Translations under genes and position numbers: made by a program
Source of the DNA: an uncultured Bacillota bacterium
Lineage (GTDB): Bacteria > Bacillota_I > Bacilli_A > Erysipelotrichales > Erysipelotrichaceae
DNA length: 37,305 nucleotides
Assembly (NCBI GenBank): GCA_937919165.1
Contig: CALFPO010000049.1
Span: forward strand, 1 to 37,305
Reading direction: 5' to 3'
Notes under the pieces: model-generated
Told to the model about the DNA's origin: nothing
Seen by the model: only the letters and a program-made list of their open reading frames with translations
Databases searched by the model: none
Shown here: one piece after another, positions 6,887-14,139 of the stretch
How the letters are laid out: each line of letters begins with the position of its first letter
How positions within the stretch are numbered: position 1 is the stretch's first letter

Positions 6887-7445
6887 AGTTTGCACGACCT
6901 GAATACTTGCCATCGATAGTAGAAACAGTAACCTTTTCGCCCTCTTCGATAAACAATGGAACCTTGATCTCAAGACCAGTCTCTGCTGTGGCGTTCTTCA
7001 GAGCATTGGTTGCGGTATTGCCCTTGACGGCCTGCTGGCAATCAGTCAATACAAGGTCAACCTTATCAGGAAGAATAACGCCCAAGATCTCGCCTTCATA
7101 GAATGAGATATTTACATCCAGATTTGGCACAAGGAAGTTCATTTCCCATTCAAGCCTGTCCTTTGGAATCTCAATCTGGTCATAGGTCTCGGTATCCATG
7201 AACACTCCGCTTTCACCTGAATCATATAGATACTGCATCGGACGCTTGTCGATATGCGCTTCGCCTACCTGATCACTGCCGATGAAGCTCAATTCCTTTA
7301 CTACGCCAGTTCTAGGAACTCTGACTTTGATCTTTACCTTCATCTTTGCCATGGCTGTCTTGTTCAGCTGAATGTCGATGCACTGGTATAGTTCATTTTC
7401 CCAAGTGAAACATGTGCCTGGTTTAACTTCTGTACAGTTTAACAT
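6885..7445 (-). CDS. efp: elongation factor P with an atypical loop tip
   Basis: A 186-residue three-domain EF-P, which enters the ribosome next to the P site and relieves stalling at polyproline. Length, the domain II/III sequence and the conserved RTG after the loop all fit. The domain I loop is odd: where most EF-P have PGKG around the modified Lys (Lys32 in Bacillus, Lys34 in E. coli), this protein reads KTAMAK, and an ungapped alignment puts Met32 at the tip. It therefore cannot carry the usual lysine modification at that residue. It is a single gene with an SD-like AAAGG about 10 bases upstream, a TACAAT -10 and its own terminator. Confidence 0.93.
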   Translation of the reverse strand: MLNCTEVKPGTCFTWENELYQCIDIQLNKTAMAKMKVKIKVRVPRTGVVKELSFIGSDQVGEAHIDKRPMQYLYDSGESGVFMDTETYDQIEIPKDRLEWEMNFLVPNLDVNISFYEGEILGVILPDKVDLVLTDCQQAVKGNTATNALKNATAETGLEIKVPLFIEEGEKVTVSTIDGKYSGRAN

Positions 7446-7506
7446 AAAATAATTGCCTTTCTTCTTTTACCCTAATATTGTATTACATTAACATTCATTT
7501 TTAAAA

Positions 7507-8172
7507 TCACGAAAGAACGATATCCCAGAACGACAGATATGGCTTGAGATATATATTGATCTTTCCGGTGAAATGGCCAAAGCTTATCTCTCTTTCAAAA
7601 ACGCATTGACCATTCTTGAATGATTCCTTGGTGATGACATGCATCTTGGTCTCTTCATTTCCTTCATTAACCACCTTGCCAGAAACGGTGATCTTGGTTT
7701 CCTCCCCAAGCGTTATGGTTGCGATGTTTGATGCGCCATTAACCCAGACATCGGTATGGGCTGAATCGGTGCTCCAGCTGAAGCTATCCAGATAATACTT
7801 TTCCTTATAGCTTACACTTACCTTGATGGTTCCGCTTTCCGGAATATCATAGCTGACCTTATCAAGTTTGACATAATACACAATTCTCAAAGAAACAATC
7901 GCAAGAATCACAAATAGCGATAGTCCTATGAAGAATCTTGTAAAGTTTCTAAGATACTTAGCTTCAATCAATCTGATTGAAAAGAAGTATATATAGAAGG
8001 CTATGATGTCTCCTATAAACATGATTGCGGTCTGTTTCTCGATTGGAGCAAGATAGAAATTGGCAATCAAGAAGACAATCAAGGCTAGCGTACAGACAAA
8101 AAGACCGATTGACTTGAGCCAATCGTGACTTCTACTAGAAGGCTTATATACAACTCTTTTGATTGTCGCCAT
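7507..8172 (-). CDS. unknown membrane protein with beta-rich C-terminal domain
   Basis: A 221-residue protein with no family that I recognise. The N-terminal half has a short basic cytoplasmic stretch and three or four hydrophobic segments (about 19-40, 47-68, 82-105). The C-terminal half (about 110-210) is rich in Ser, Thr, Val and charged residues in alternating pattern (VSVSYKEKYYL, ITVSGKVVNEGNEETKM), as expected of an extracytoplasmic beta-sandwich. It lies between comGG and efp on the same strand, 46 bases after comGG, so it could be read from the end of the comG transcript. The sequence gives no hint of a competence role. Confidence 0.75.
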   Translation of the reverse strand: MATIKRVVYKPSSRSHDWLKSIGLFVCTLALIVFLIANFYLAPIEKQTAIMFIGDIIAFYIYFFSIRLIEAKYLRNFTRFFIGLSLFVILAIVSLRIVYYVKLDKVSYDIPESGTIKVSVSYKEKYYLDSFSWSTDSAHTDVWVNGASNIATITLGEETKITVSGKVVNEGNEETKMHVITKESFKNGQCVFEREISFGHFTGKINIYLKPYLSFWDIVLS

Positions 8173-8218
8173 GCTTAATCCAATATTATTTCATTTCGTT
8201 GCATCTATCAATGACAAA

Positions 8219-8578
8219 TCATTTCATCAATCTGAACCCTATTATCTCTTTTTCGTGTGTTTCAACAATCATACAGTATCCATCGTAATATAGATCGTAC
8301 CCATCACTTTTGCGATAAACTCTTACATGAATGCCATCCACGTTGAAATCTTCAAGTTCTAGGCCATTTGCGAGCATGCATTCAGCATGGCTGATGGCCT
8401 TGGCTTCCATGGCAAAGATCTCTTCATAGTATCTCAGATTCTCATATACGCTATTGGCATTATAAAGATAATCACTCTTGCAGAGAATCATCTTCAGACT
8501 CAAGGTCAACGCAATCAGAAAAATCGTCGAGATGAATCCCCTCTTGTCTTGCAATAACCCTTCTGAATCTCTTTCCAT
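8219..8578 (-). CDS. comGG: ComGG-like competence pseudopilus component
   Basis: The last gene of the comG-type operon, about 119 residues. The N-terminus carries a prepilin-like KRGFISTIFLIALTLSLKM hydrophobic stretch, then a soluble domain with Tyr-rich segments (DGYDLYYDGYCMIVE). ComGG proteins are minor pseudopilins and are assigned mainly by position. The start is uncertain. The frame is open to 8611, but every choice overlaps comGF. ATG 8578 gives an overlap of 107 bases; a TTG near 8554, just before the KRGF motif, would shorten this. Confidence 0.68.
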   Translation of the reverse strand: MERDSEGLLQDKRGFISTIFLIALTLSLKMILCKSDYLYNANSVYENLRYYEEIFAMEAKAISHAECMLANGLELEDFNVDGIHVRVYRKSDGYDLYYDGYCMIVETHEKEIIGFRLMK

Positions 8579-8915
8579 TTCTTTCATAAGATACGAATAT
8601 GCATCCATCATCTATCTCAAAATGAAGTTCATCAAGATCATTGAGGAAGAACTCTGATCCTGGCTGAAGCATAAGTTTGCGGTTGTTCAGATGCAGTATG
8701 AAATCTCTTCCCTTATAGCGGAAATATAGGCAATCATGATCAGCCTCAAGATCATAGGCAATGAGAAGAACCTCTCTTAGCTGACATAACGACAGTTCAT
8801 CATATACTTCGCTATATGAATAGTCGATGTCGGCAACAAAGGCAAAAGCCCTTTCGCAAAGCGGAAGCATAGATAGACATATCATCAGGCCCAATAGATT
8901 CCTAATCAGATTCAT
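8472..8915 (-). CDS. comGF: ComGF-like competence pseudopilus component
   Basis: A 147-residue protein with an N-terminal hydrophobic segment (about 3-28, LIRNLLGLMICLSMLPLCERAF) and a beta-rich domain with FRYKGRDFILHLNNRKLML and VSYERNGKRFRRV, the layout of ComGF. The family forms part of the pseudopilus base for DNA uptake. It overlaps comGE by 14 bases upstream and comGG downstream, as in compact comG operons. The name rests on position and layout more than on strong identity. Confidence 0.78.
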   Translation of the reverse strand: MNLIRNLLGLMICLSMLPLCERAFAFVADIDYSYSEVYDELSLCQLREVLLIAYDLEADHDCLYFRYKGRDFILHLNNRKLMLQPGSEFFLNDLDELHFEIDDGCIFVSYERNGKRFRRVIARQEGIHLDDFSDCVDLESEDDSLQE

Positions 8916-9117
8916 CGATCACGCATACCTCGCAGGATTCAATTGACATGAATATGTCTGCAAGACGTCCATTGGATTCTTCCTGATAACGGATATAGCC
9001 ATCATCATAGTTCACGATTTCCTTGTATATCATGGCACAAAGCATCGTCAGCACTGCAACAATGAATACGCAAACCAAAGAATCCAATAGGATGAACCCC
9101 TCATTCCCATGTCGCAT
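8902..9117 (-). CDS. comGE: ComGE-like minor pseudopilin
   Basis: A 71-residue protein with a type IV prepilin-like start: a short charged leader, then GFILLDSLVCVFIVAVLTMLC. The sequence after the Gly is the usual hydrophobic helix, although the +5 residue is Asp in place of Glu. It overlaps comGD by 17 bases and comGF by 14. Short length is normal for ComGE. Confidence 0.75.
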   Translation of the reverse strand: MRHGNEGFILLDSLVCVFIVAVLTMLCAMIYKEIVNYDDGYIRYQEESNGRLADIFMSIESCEVCVIDESD

Positions 9118-9406
9118 AGCCGCTCCCTAGGTGCACAATCACCTTGTGTCTTCCAAAAGCAATGGTTCTTGGAATCTCCACATGCCCCATCCCATTGAAA
9201 GAGATGTTGTGTTCAAGATATACCTTCTCCTTGTTCAGAATTGCCTTGGATTGCTCAAGAGCCATCCTTGACATGAAATAGTAATGGTCGACATTCGGCT
9301 CATCAAATCTTGATAAAGTCACGATAGTCAATGATGACGCAACAAATAGCGCAACAATCATCTCCAATAGCGTGAACCCCTTTTTATTCACTGACACAGT
9401 GTCCAT
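9101..9406 (-). CDS. comGD: ComGD-like minor pseudopilin
   Basis: About 101 residues, starting MDTVSVNKKGFTLLEMIVALFVASS. The prepilin cleavage motif KKG|FTLLE is complete, including the +5 Glu, so a ComC-type prepilin peptidase should process it. The open frame continues upstream to 9541, but that part lies inside comGC. The ATG at 9406 gives a short leader and a 23-base overlap with comGC. The first residues after cleavage repeat those of ComGC almost exactly (FTLLEMIV). Confidence 0.85.
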   Translation of the reverse strand: MDTVSVNKKGFTLLEMIVALFVASSLTIVTLSRFDEPNVDHYYFMSRMALEQSKAILNKEKVYLEHNISFNGMGHVEIPRTIAFGRHKVIVHLGSGYATWE

Positions 9407-9680
9407 CCTGAAGATAAAGATTCTTGCCATTGGCGCATTTGACCTGTTCTGATGTGATATATCTTCCGCTGACCAGATCATCGATGCTTCCAGGCATCTC
9501 TCCCCAATCAAGCCGATATTGGGCAATAGCTGAATCGACAACCTTAGTCATGGCCTTGCAGGCCCGATTGTCTATCGAATCGATGACGTTCGATACATTG
9601 GGAACCGTCAGCAGGAACAGTATCGAGACGATTATCACAACAACAATCATCTCCAATAGGGTAAAGCCTTTCTTATTCAT
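9384..9680 (-). CDS. comGC: ComGC major competence pseudopilin
   Basis: A 98-residue type IV pilin-like protein: MNKKG|FTLLEMIVVVIIVSILFLL, with a 5-residue leader, the +5 Glu and a hydrophobic helix, followed by a domain typical of ComGC (RLDWGEMPGSIDDLVSGRYI). Cys residues near the C-terminus (CANGKNLYLQDGHC) could form an intramolecular disulfide. In the family it polymerises into the transformation pilus that binds DNA outside the cell. A clear AGGAGG lies 5-6 bases before the ATG, the strongest ribosome binding site of the operon, fitting the most abundant subunit. Confidence 0.95.
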   Translation of the reverse strand: MNKKGFTLLEMIVVVIIVSILFLLTVPNVSNVIDSIDNRACKAMTKVVDSAIAQYRLDWGEMPGSIDDLVSGRYITSEQVKCANGKNLYLQDGHCVSE

Positions 9681-9688
9681 AAAACCTC

Positions 9689-10699
9689 CTAGAATGACAT
9701 TATGGCCTGCATAGGCAGATATAGTACCTGATATATGAAGATTACGATCATGCCGATAAAAGCATAGGTAAGTATCTGAATAGCCAACGTATACTCTTTC
9801 ATCTTTCTTCTGAATCGCTCTCTTGCAAGAAGCGTATAGTTTTCAAGCATGCCCGCAAAGTCATCACTATGGCTTGCGATTCTTATGAAGCGAGATAGGC
9901 TCTGATCGTAATATCTCTTACGTGATGCCTCATCCAATGTCTCTCCTTCAAGCAGACTTTCATCAAGGTGGTAAGCCATAAAGGACACCAAAGGACGGCT
10001 TTTCATGTTTCTTAAGGTCTCTAGAGCCTCCTTTGTCTTGTAGCCCCTTCTCGTGCATATCAGAAGCAAAGATACAAATTCTTCAGAATAGTGAAGATGA
10101 AACAGAGAATTTGGCCAATGCTTGGATATGAATACATAAAGCAAGGCAATTCTCTTGGGCTTTGTGAATATCAATAGCCCCACAAGCACAACAATGCAAA
10201 GATAATAGAAAGCTCTCACAATTATCCTGAAGGTCTTCCTAAAACCGATCATCAGACTCAGATCCGCATCAAATCCCGCTATCAGATTGAAGATCGTATC
10301 GATGCCATAGATATCGAAAAGATAGATGGCAGTAACGCTTATCATCAGCAGTACACAAGGATAAGCCAATGACGATGCAATCTCCTTGCGGTTTCTTTCG
10401 TGATTGTCATGAAACTGCAGACTAAGCGACAAGGCTTCAGAAAAGGACAGTTTCTTAAGAAGCGGCAGAAGATACTCCTTGATCCCTTCAGGCAGATATT
10501 CGCCGATTGCTTCCTCTATCATCATTCCATTTGTGAGCTTCATGCTTAGATCATCGAAGATCTTCCTGTTCTTCTTGTTGGATAGGATGTCTATGATATC
10601 TCTTGTCGCCATGCCTGCTTCATCAAGTCTTGAAAGGTAGACAAGATCATCGATGCTTAGGCTGTTTCTAGAGAACTTCTCTTTCAAATATTCCTTCAT
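9689..10699 (-). CDS. comGB: ComGB pseudopilus platform membrane protein
   Basis: About 336 residues, of the GspF/PilC family. It has two F-domain halves with membrane segments at roughly 130-150, 180-200 and the extreme C-terminus (ILTYAFIGMIVIFIYQVLYL). The platform protein couples the ATPase ComGA to pilin polymerisation. The frame opens at 10732, but ATG 10699 has GAGGA five bases upstream, so I take that start. It overlaps comGA by 32 bases. Confidence 0.9.
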   Translation of the reverse strand: MKEYLKEKFSRNSLSIDDLVYLSRLDEAGMATRDIIDILSNKKNRKIFDDLSMKLTNGMMIEEAIGEYLPEGIKEYLLPLLKKLSFSEALSLSLQFHDNHERNRKEIASSLAYPCVLLMISVTAIYLFDIYGIDTIFNLIAGFDADLSLMIGFRKTFRIIVRAFYYLCIVVLVGLLIFTKPKRIALLYVFISKHWPNSLFHLHYSEEFVSLLLICTRRGYKTKEALETLRNMKSRPLVSFMAYHLDESLLEGETLDEASRKRYYDQSLSRFIRIASHSDDFAGMLENYTLLARERFRRKMKEYTLAIQILTYAFIGMIVIFIYQVLYLPMQAIMSF

Positions 10700-11630
10700 C
10701 GATTCCTCTTTCGATCTGGGTGTCGATGTCAAGAAAGTCCTTTGAGTTATGCCCGTTCTTTCTGAAATAACCTATCTCCTTAGCATCCATCACCTCATAT
10801 AGGACGATCTTCTTTCTGTCTCTTACATTTGTCATAAGTCGCTGATTGACGATGCAAATAAGGTTCTCATAAAGATGACTTTCGTTGACGCCGAGTTCGC
10901 ACATCCTTGATATGACGCTTGATGCCTTGGAAGAGTGGATGGTAGACAGCACCAGATGGCCCGTATTGGCTGCCACTACCGCTATCTGAGCCGCCTTCTC
11001 TTCCCTTATCTCTCCAATCATGATGATATCTGGATCATGCCTCAATATCTGTTCAACGCCAGTTTTGTAGTCAAAGCCCATCTTCTCGTTGATCTGCAGT
11101 TGGATGATTCCATCATTGTAGACTTCAATGGGATCCTCAATGGAATAGATCTTCTTGTTGCGGCAGGCCTTCAGCAAGGCGTACAAAGTCGTTGTCTTGC
11201 CCGAGCCAGTCGGACCTGAAAATAGCACTAGCCCGCATCTTTTCGTAAGCAATGACCTGAAGTATCTATTCTGTCCCTCAAGATTTGAAAGTTTGTCTGC
11301 CGTGACCTTGAGATTCGAATTCAGAATACGCAGAACTCCATTGGTGCTGTTTCCGCTGTTGATGACCGCAAAACGCAATGACATGTCATTTCCATCAACG
11401 TCCATCTCAAACTGTCCAGTCTGTGGAATCGTCAGATTGCCGATATCAAGATTTGCCAGATACTGCAGATAGCGCATCAATCGATAGTCTTCAAACTTCT
11501 CTTTAACTCTGAAGAACTTGCCATCGATGCGCATCTCGATCTTCACTTCCTGGTAGAACATACTGAAATGGATATCGGTCGCATTGTATCTTAGCGCCAG
11601 CCTAAGCAAGCTCAATAGTCTTTCTTCCAT
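10668..11630 (-). CDS. comGA: ComGA secretion/assembly ATPase
   Basis: A 320-residue GspE/PilB-type ATPase that powers assembly of the DNA-uptake pseudopilus at the inner membrane. It has Walker A GPTGSGKTT (139-147), an Asp-box (YSIEDPIEV), Walker B around DPDIIMIGEIREEKAAQIA, and a His-box (GHLVLSTIHS). The open frame reaches 11687, but those codons run into the terminator of the upstream MBL gene; the ATG at 11630 has GAGGG 5 bases upstream and fits ComGA, which lacks a long N-terminal domain. It is the first gene of comGA-GB-GC-GD-GE-GF-GG. No clear ComK-type box was seen. Confidence 0.95.
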   Translation of the reverse strand: MEERLLSLLRLALRYNATDIHFSMFYQEVKIEMRIDGKFFRVKEKFEDYRLMRYLQYLANLDIGNLTIPQTGQFEMDVDGNDMSLRFAVINSGNSTNGVLRILNSNLKVTADKLSNLEGQNRYFRSLLTKRCGLVLFSGPTGSGKTTTLYALLKACRNKKIYSIEDPIEVYNDGIIQLQINEKMGFDYKTGVEQILRHDPDIIMIGEIREEKAAQIAVVAANTGHLVLSTIHSSKASSVISRMCELGVNESHLYENLICIVNQRLMTNVRDRKKIVLYEVMDAKEIGYFRKNGHNSKDFLDIDTQIERGIDEGIFEREVL

Positions 11631-11675
11631 TTTTCCCTCTGCTGCATATTTCGCATCAAAAGGCATTTTTCCTAA

Positions 11676-11701
11676 CAAAAAGTCCACTTGATTGTGGACT
11701 T
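11676..11701 (-). terminator. terminator of the MBL hydrolase gene
   Basis: An 8-bp stem AAGTCCAC/GTGGACTT (11680-11687 and 11694-11701), loop of 6, begins at the stop codon. On the minus strand it is followed by five T. The comG operon begins about 50 bases further on. Confidence 0.88.
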
Positions 11702-12296
11702 AGTACATATAGGGATTATTCAATAATTCAAATGATAGGCAGGTTGCTTCATCGTGTCCTGGATAGATGTCGTATTCCTCATCCAGACTGCTGAAGTAGC
11801 GTAAGGAATCTTTCAGCTTACGCATATCTCCACCTTTAAGATCGGTTCTTCCGACACCGCATCTAAATAGCGTATCGCCAGAGAAGATCATATGGTCGAA
11901 TATGTATATGACCGAACCTTCTGTATGCCCAGGAGTGAACACCACTTCAAACGTAAACGGTCCGATATTCATCTTGCCTTCCTTAAGTTTCATGATCGGT
12001 GAAACGATATAGGAACTGATGCCGAAGTCGTCACCGGCATGTTTGTCTCTTGCCAGTTCCTCATCATCTTCATGGAGGTAAATAGGACAATGATAATGTT
12101 CATAAAGGCCATCGACAGCCTTGATATGATCGAAATGTCCATGCGTAAGCAAGATACCCGCAAGTCTGTCTTCGCCGATGATGCCGAGAAGCTTTTCGGC
12201 CTTGGAAGCAGGATCAATCAGAAGGACATCATTTCCTTCTTTGATCAGATAGGTGTTGGTCGCTAAAGGCCCAAGAACGTATCTTTCTATCTCCAT
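11700..12296 (-). CDS. MBL-fold hydrolase (glyoxalase II-like)
   Basis: A 198-residue metallo-beta-lactamase fold enzyme of the small glyoxalase II/YcbL-like group. Metal ligands are visible: THGHFDH (His52, His54, Asp56, His57), the His in FTPGHTEGS, the bridging Asp in SGDTLFR and the final His in YPGHDEAT. It lacks the C-terminal helical domain of true hydroxyacylglutathione hydrolases, so the substrate is unknown; thioester or similar ester hydrolysis is likely. It follows rpmG and a terminator and precedes the comG operon after another terminator. Confidence 0.92.
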   Translation of the reverse strand: MEIERYVLGPLATNTYLIKEGNDVLLIDPASKAEKLLGIIGEDRLAGILLTHGHFDHIKAVDGLYEHYHCPIYLHEDDEELARDKHAGDDFGISSYIVSPIMKLKEGKMNIGPFTFEVVFTPGHTEGSVIYIFDHMIFSGDTLFRCGVGRTDLKGGDMRKLKDSLRYFSSLDEEYDIYPGHDEATCLSFELLNNPYMY

Positions 12297-12301
12297 ATAA
12301 C

Positions 12302-12326
12302 AAAAATAGGCTTAAGCCTATTTTTT
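12302..12326. terminator. terminator of rpmG
   Basis: A palindrome around AAAATAGGCTTAAGCCTATTTT, with A and T runs on either side, ends rpmG on the minus strand six bases above the MBL start codon. The rpmG stop codon lies in its upper half. Confidence 0.8.
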
Positions 12327-12470
12327 CTCCTTATGAACAGTCATCTTGTTGCACTTTGGACAGAATTTCTTGATTTCCATCTTTTCAGGATGCTTTTTCT
12401 TATTTCTAGAACCGAAGTATGTCTCTTCACCACATTCAGAACATTTGAATGTCACAAAATCTCTAGGCAT
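12318..12470 (-). CDS. rpmG: 50S ribosomal protein L33
   Basis: A 50-residue protein read directly from the sequence: MPRDFVTFKCSECGEETYFG at the start and KKFCPKCNKM near the end. The two CxxC pairs form the zinc ribbon of the zinc-binding (C+) L33 version. GGAGG lies nine bases upstream of the ATG, and TAGAAT about 35 bases upstream is a likely -10. As a C+ paralogue it may be replaced by a zinc-free copy under zinc starvation in some Firmicutes; no such copy is in this window. Confidence 0.95.
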   Translation of the reverse strand: MPRDFVTFKCSECGEETYFGSRNKKKHPEKMEIKKFCPKCNKMTVHKEKK

Positions 12471-12534
12471 TTATAGTTTCCTCCATTTACGCTTATTTAT
12501 TCTATCACAACCATTATTTCATAAGCAAGATTTT

Positions 12535-13536
12535 TTAGAACAGCGGATGCGAATCATTTATCTTGAGATGTTCATAGGCTTTAGGAGTGACAGTTCGCCC
12601 TCTGGCTGTACGGTTGATGAAGCCAATCTGCAGCAGATAAGGCTCATTGACATCCTCAAGGGTAACCGCCTCTTCGCCTATGGCCGAGGCTATCGCCTCA
12701 ACACCCACCGGACCGCCATTGAAGCGTTCGATGATGCCTTTCAGATAACGGATATCTACCTCATCAAGGCCCAAGGAGTCGACCTTAAGCTTCTCCAATG
12801 ATGCTTTCGCGATCTCCAGATCGATGATGCCATCATTTCTTACCTGAGCGAAATCTCTTACTCTTCTGAATAGACGGTTGGCGATTCTTGGCGTTCCTCT
12901 TGAACGCTTGGCTATCTCCATGACCGCCTCTTCATCGATCTTGCTGTCAAGAACTTTGGCTGTACGTCTGATGATCGACGCGAGCTCGTCTACAGTGTAG
13001 TAGTTGAGCTTTGAGGTGATGCCAAAACGATCACGCAATGGCGAACTTATGGCACCGGCTCTGGTTGTCGCACCGACAAGCGTGAAAGGTGGAAGATCAA
13101 GTCTTATAGATCTGGCTCCCTCTTCCTTGCCGACAACGATATCGATGCAGAAATCTTCCATGGCTGGATAGAGAACCTCTTCCACAACCTTAGGAAGACG
13201 ATGGATCTCATCGATGAACAGCACATCTCCTGTCTGCAGTGTTGAAAGGATAGCGGCCAGATCGCCGCTTCTTTCGATGCTAGGACCAGAAGTGACTCTG
13301 ATGTTGCTTCCCATCTCATTGGCCAGAATATAGGCCATGGTTGTCTTGCCTAGTCCAGGTGGACCATACAGCAGGACATGATCCAGAGATTCATCACGCA
13401 GTTTGGCGGCCTTGATGAAAACCTCAAGGTTCTCCTTGAGATCATGCTGACCGACATATTCATTCAATGTCTGCGGACGAAGACTGGTATCTTCATCGCC
13501 GCTTTGCTTAGCGGCATCCAATATTTTCTCTTCCAT
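12535..13536 (-). CDS. ruvB: Holliday junction branch migration ATPase RuvB
   Basis: A 333-residue AAA+ hexameric motor that drives branch migration with RuvA. It has Walker A GPPGLGKT (58-65), Walker B FIDEIHR (107-113), sensor 1 around GATTRAGAISSPLRDRFG with the arginine finger, and the C-terminal winged helix (GPVGVEAIASAIGEE). The N-terminus RPQTLNEYVGQHDLKENL is the standard RuvB start. It begins 3 bases after the ruvA stop. No ruvC is present; Firmicutes use RecU instead. Confidence 0.97.
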   Translation of the reverse strand: MEEKILDAAKQSGDEDTSLRPQTLNEYVGQHDLKENLEVFIKAAKLRDESLDHVLLYGPPGLGKTTMAYILANEMGSNIRVTSGPSIERSGDLAAILSTLQTGDVLFIDEIHRLPKVVEEVLYPAMEDFCIDIVVGKEEGARSIRLDLPPFTLVGATTRAGAISSPLRDRFGITSKLNYYTVDELASIIRRTAKVLDSKIDEEAVMEIAKRSRGTPRIANRLFRRVRDFAQVRNDGIIDLEIAKASLEKLKVDSLGLDEVDIRYLKGIIERFNGGPVGVEAIASAIGEEAVTLEDVNEPYLLQIGFINRTARGRTVTPKAYEHLKINDSHPLF

Positions 13537-13539
13537 AGT

Positions 13540-14100
13540 TTACTTTATGAGCATCGCAAGAGCTTTTCTGATAAGCTCATCTGTTGAACCTTCTTCATTG
13601 GCCAGACGCTTGATAACCGGCTTTATTTCCGATGGCTTGTAGCCCAATGCCTTGAGCGCATCGCTTACATCATTCATGCCAGGATTCTCCTGCAGAGGCT
13701 GATCGGCTTCCACGAGCTTGCCCTTTAGATCAAGAATGATCTGAGATGCTGTCTTTGCGCCGATGCCAGGCATGGCTTTCATGAAGTCCACATCGCCATT
13801 TTCGATGGCCGATATGATGCTTTCGACACTTGAACGCGAAAGAATGCTTGAAGCAATCCTTGGACCTAGACCCTTGACAGAAATAAGCTTGATGAAGAGA
13901 TCATACTCCTGCAAAGACAGAAAACCAAACAGGCTTATTTCGTCTTCCCTGACATTCTGATAGGTATAGATTGTCATTTCTTTACGGACAGAGAGCACAT
14001 CCGGATGCGAAAAATTGATGCGGTATCCTACGCCGTTGACATCAATCAGAACATAATCCAATCCAAAGGCGTGCACTATGCCTCTAACAAATCCAATCAT
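13540..14100 (-). CDS. ruvA: Holliday junction DNA-binding protein RuvA
   Basis: A 186-residue RuvA that binds four-way junctions as a tetramer and loads RuvB. The start MIGFVRGIVHAFGLDYVLI is the OB-fold domain. Two helix-hairpin-helix motifs follow (LISVKGLGPRIASSIL and MKAMPGIGAKTASQIIL), then a C-terminal RuvB-binding domain (DALKALGYKPSEIKPVIKRL). The open frame extends six codons upstream, but ATG 14100 matches the family start. An extended -10, TGTTATGAT, ends 6 bases before this ATG, just after the obg terminator. Confidence 0.97.
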   Translation of the reverse strand: MIGFVRGIVHAFGLDYVLIDVNGVGYRINFSHPDVLSVRKEMTIYTYQNVREDEISLFGFLSLQEYDLFIKLISVKGLGPRIASSILSRSSVESIISAIENGDVDFMKAMPGIGAKTASQIILDLKGKLVEADQPLQENPGMNDVSDALKALGYKPSEIKPVIKRLANEEGSTDELIRKALAMLIK

Positions 14101-14106
14101 ACGTTT

Positions 14107-14115
14107 ATCATAACA
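14107..14115 (-). promoter_or_regulatory. extended -10 promoter of ruvA (putatively leaderless)
   Basis: On the minus strand TGTTATGAT (14115 down to 14107) fits TGnTATAAT with one change. Six bases separate it from the ruvA ATG. It lies immediately downstream of the obg terminator hairpin, so there is no room for a conventional 5' untranslated region. Confidence 0.55.
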
Positions 14116-14116
14116 C

Positions 14117-14139
14117 AAAAGCGGACATCAATGTCCGCT
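14117..14139 (-). terminator. terminator of obg
   Basis: A 9-bp perfect stem AGCGGACAT/ATGTCCGCT (14120-14128 and 14131-14139), with a 2-base centre, abuts the obg stop codon and is followed on the minus strand by TTTTG. The ruvA promoter begins right after it. Confidence 0.82.

Noticed and set aside
9407..9541. N-terminal extension of the ComGD frame
   Set aside because: It lies inside comGC in another frame, and the prepilin motif KKGFTLLE requires a short leader starting at 9406.
11631..11687. N-terminal extension of ComGA
   Set aside because: The first codons fall in the terminator of the upstream MBL gene, and a Shine-Dalgarno precedes ATG 11630.
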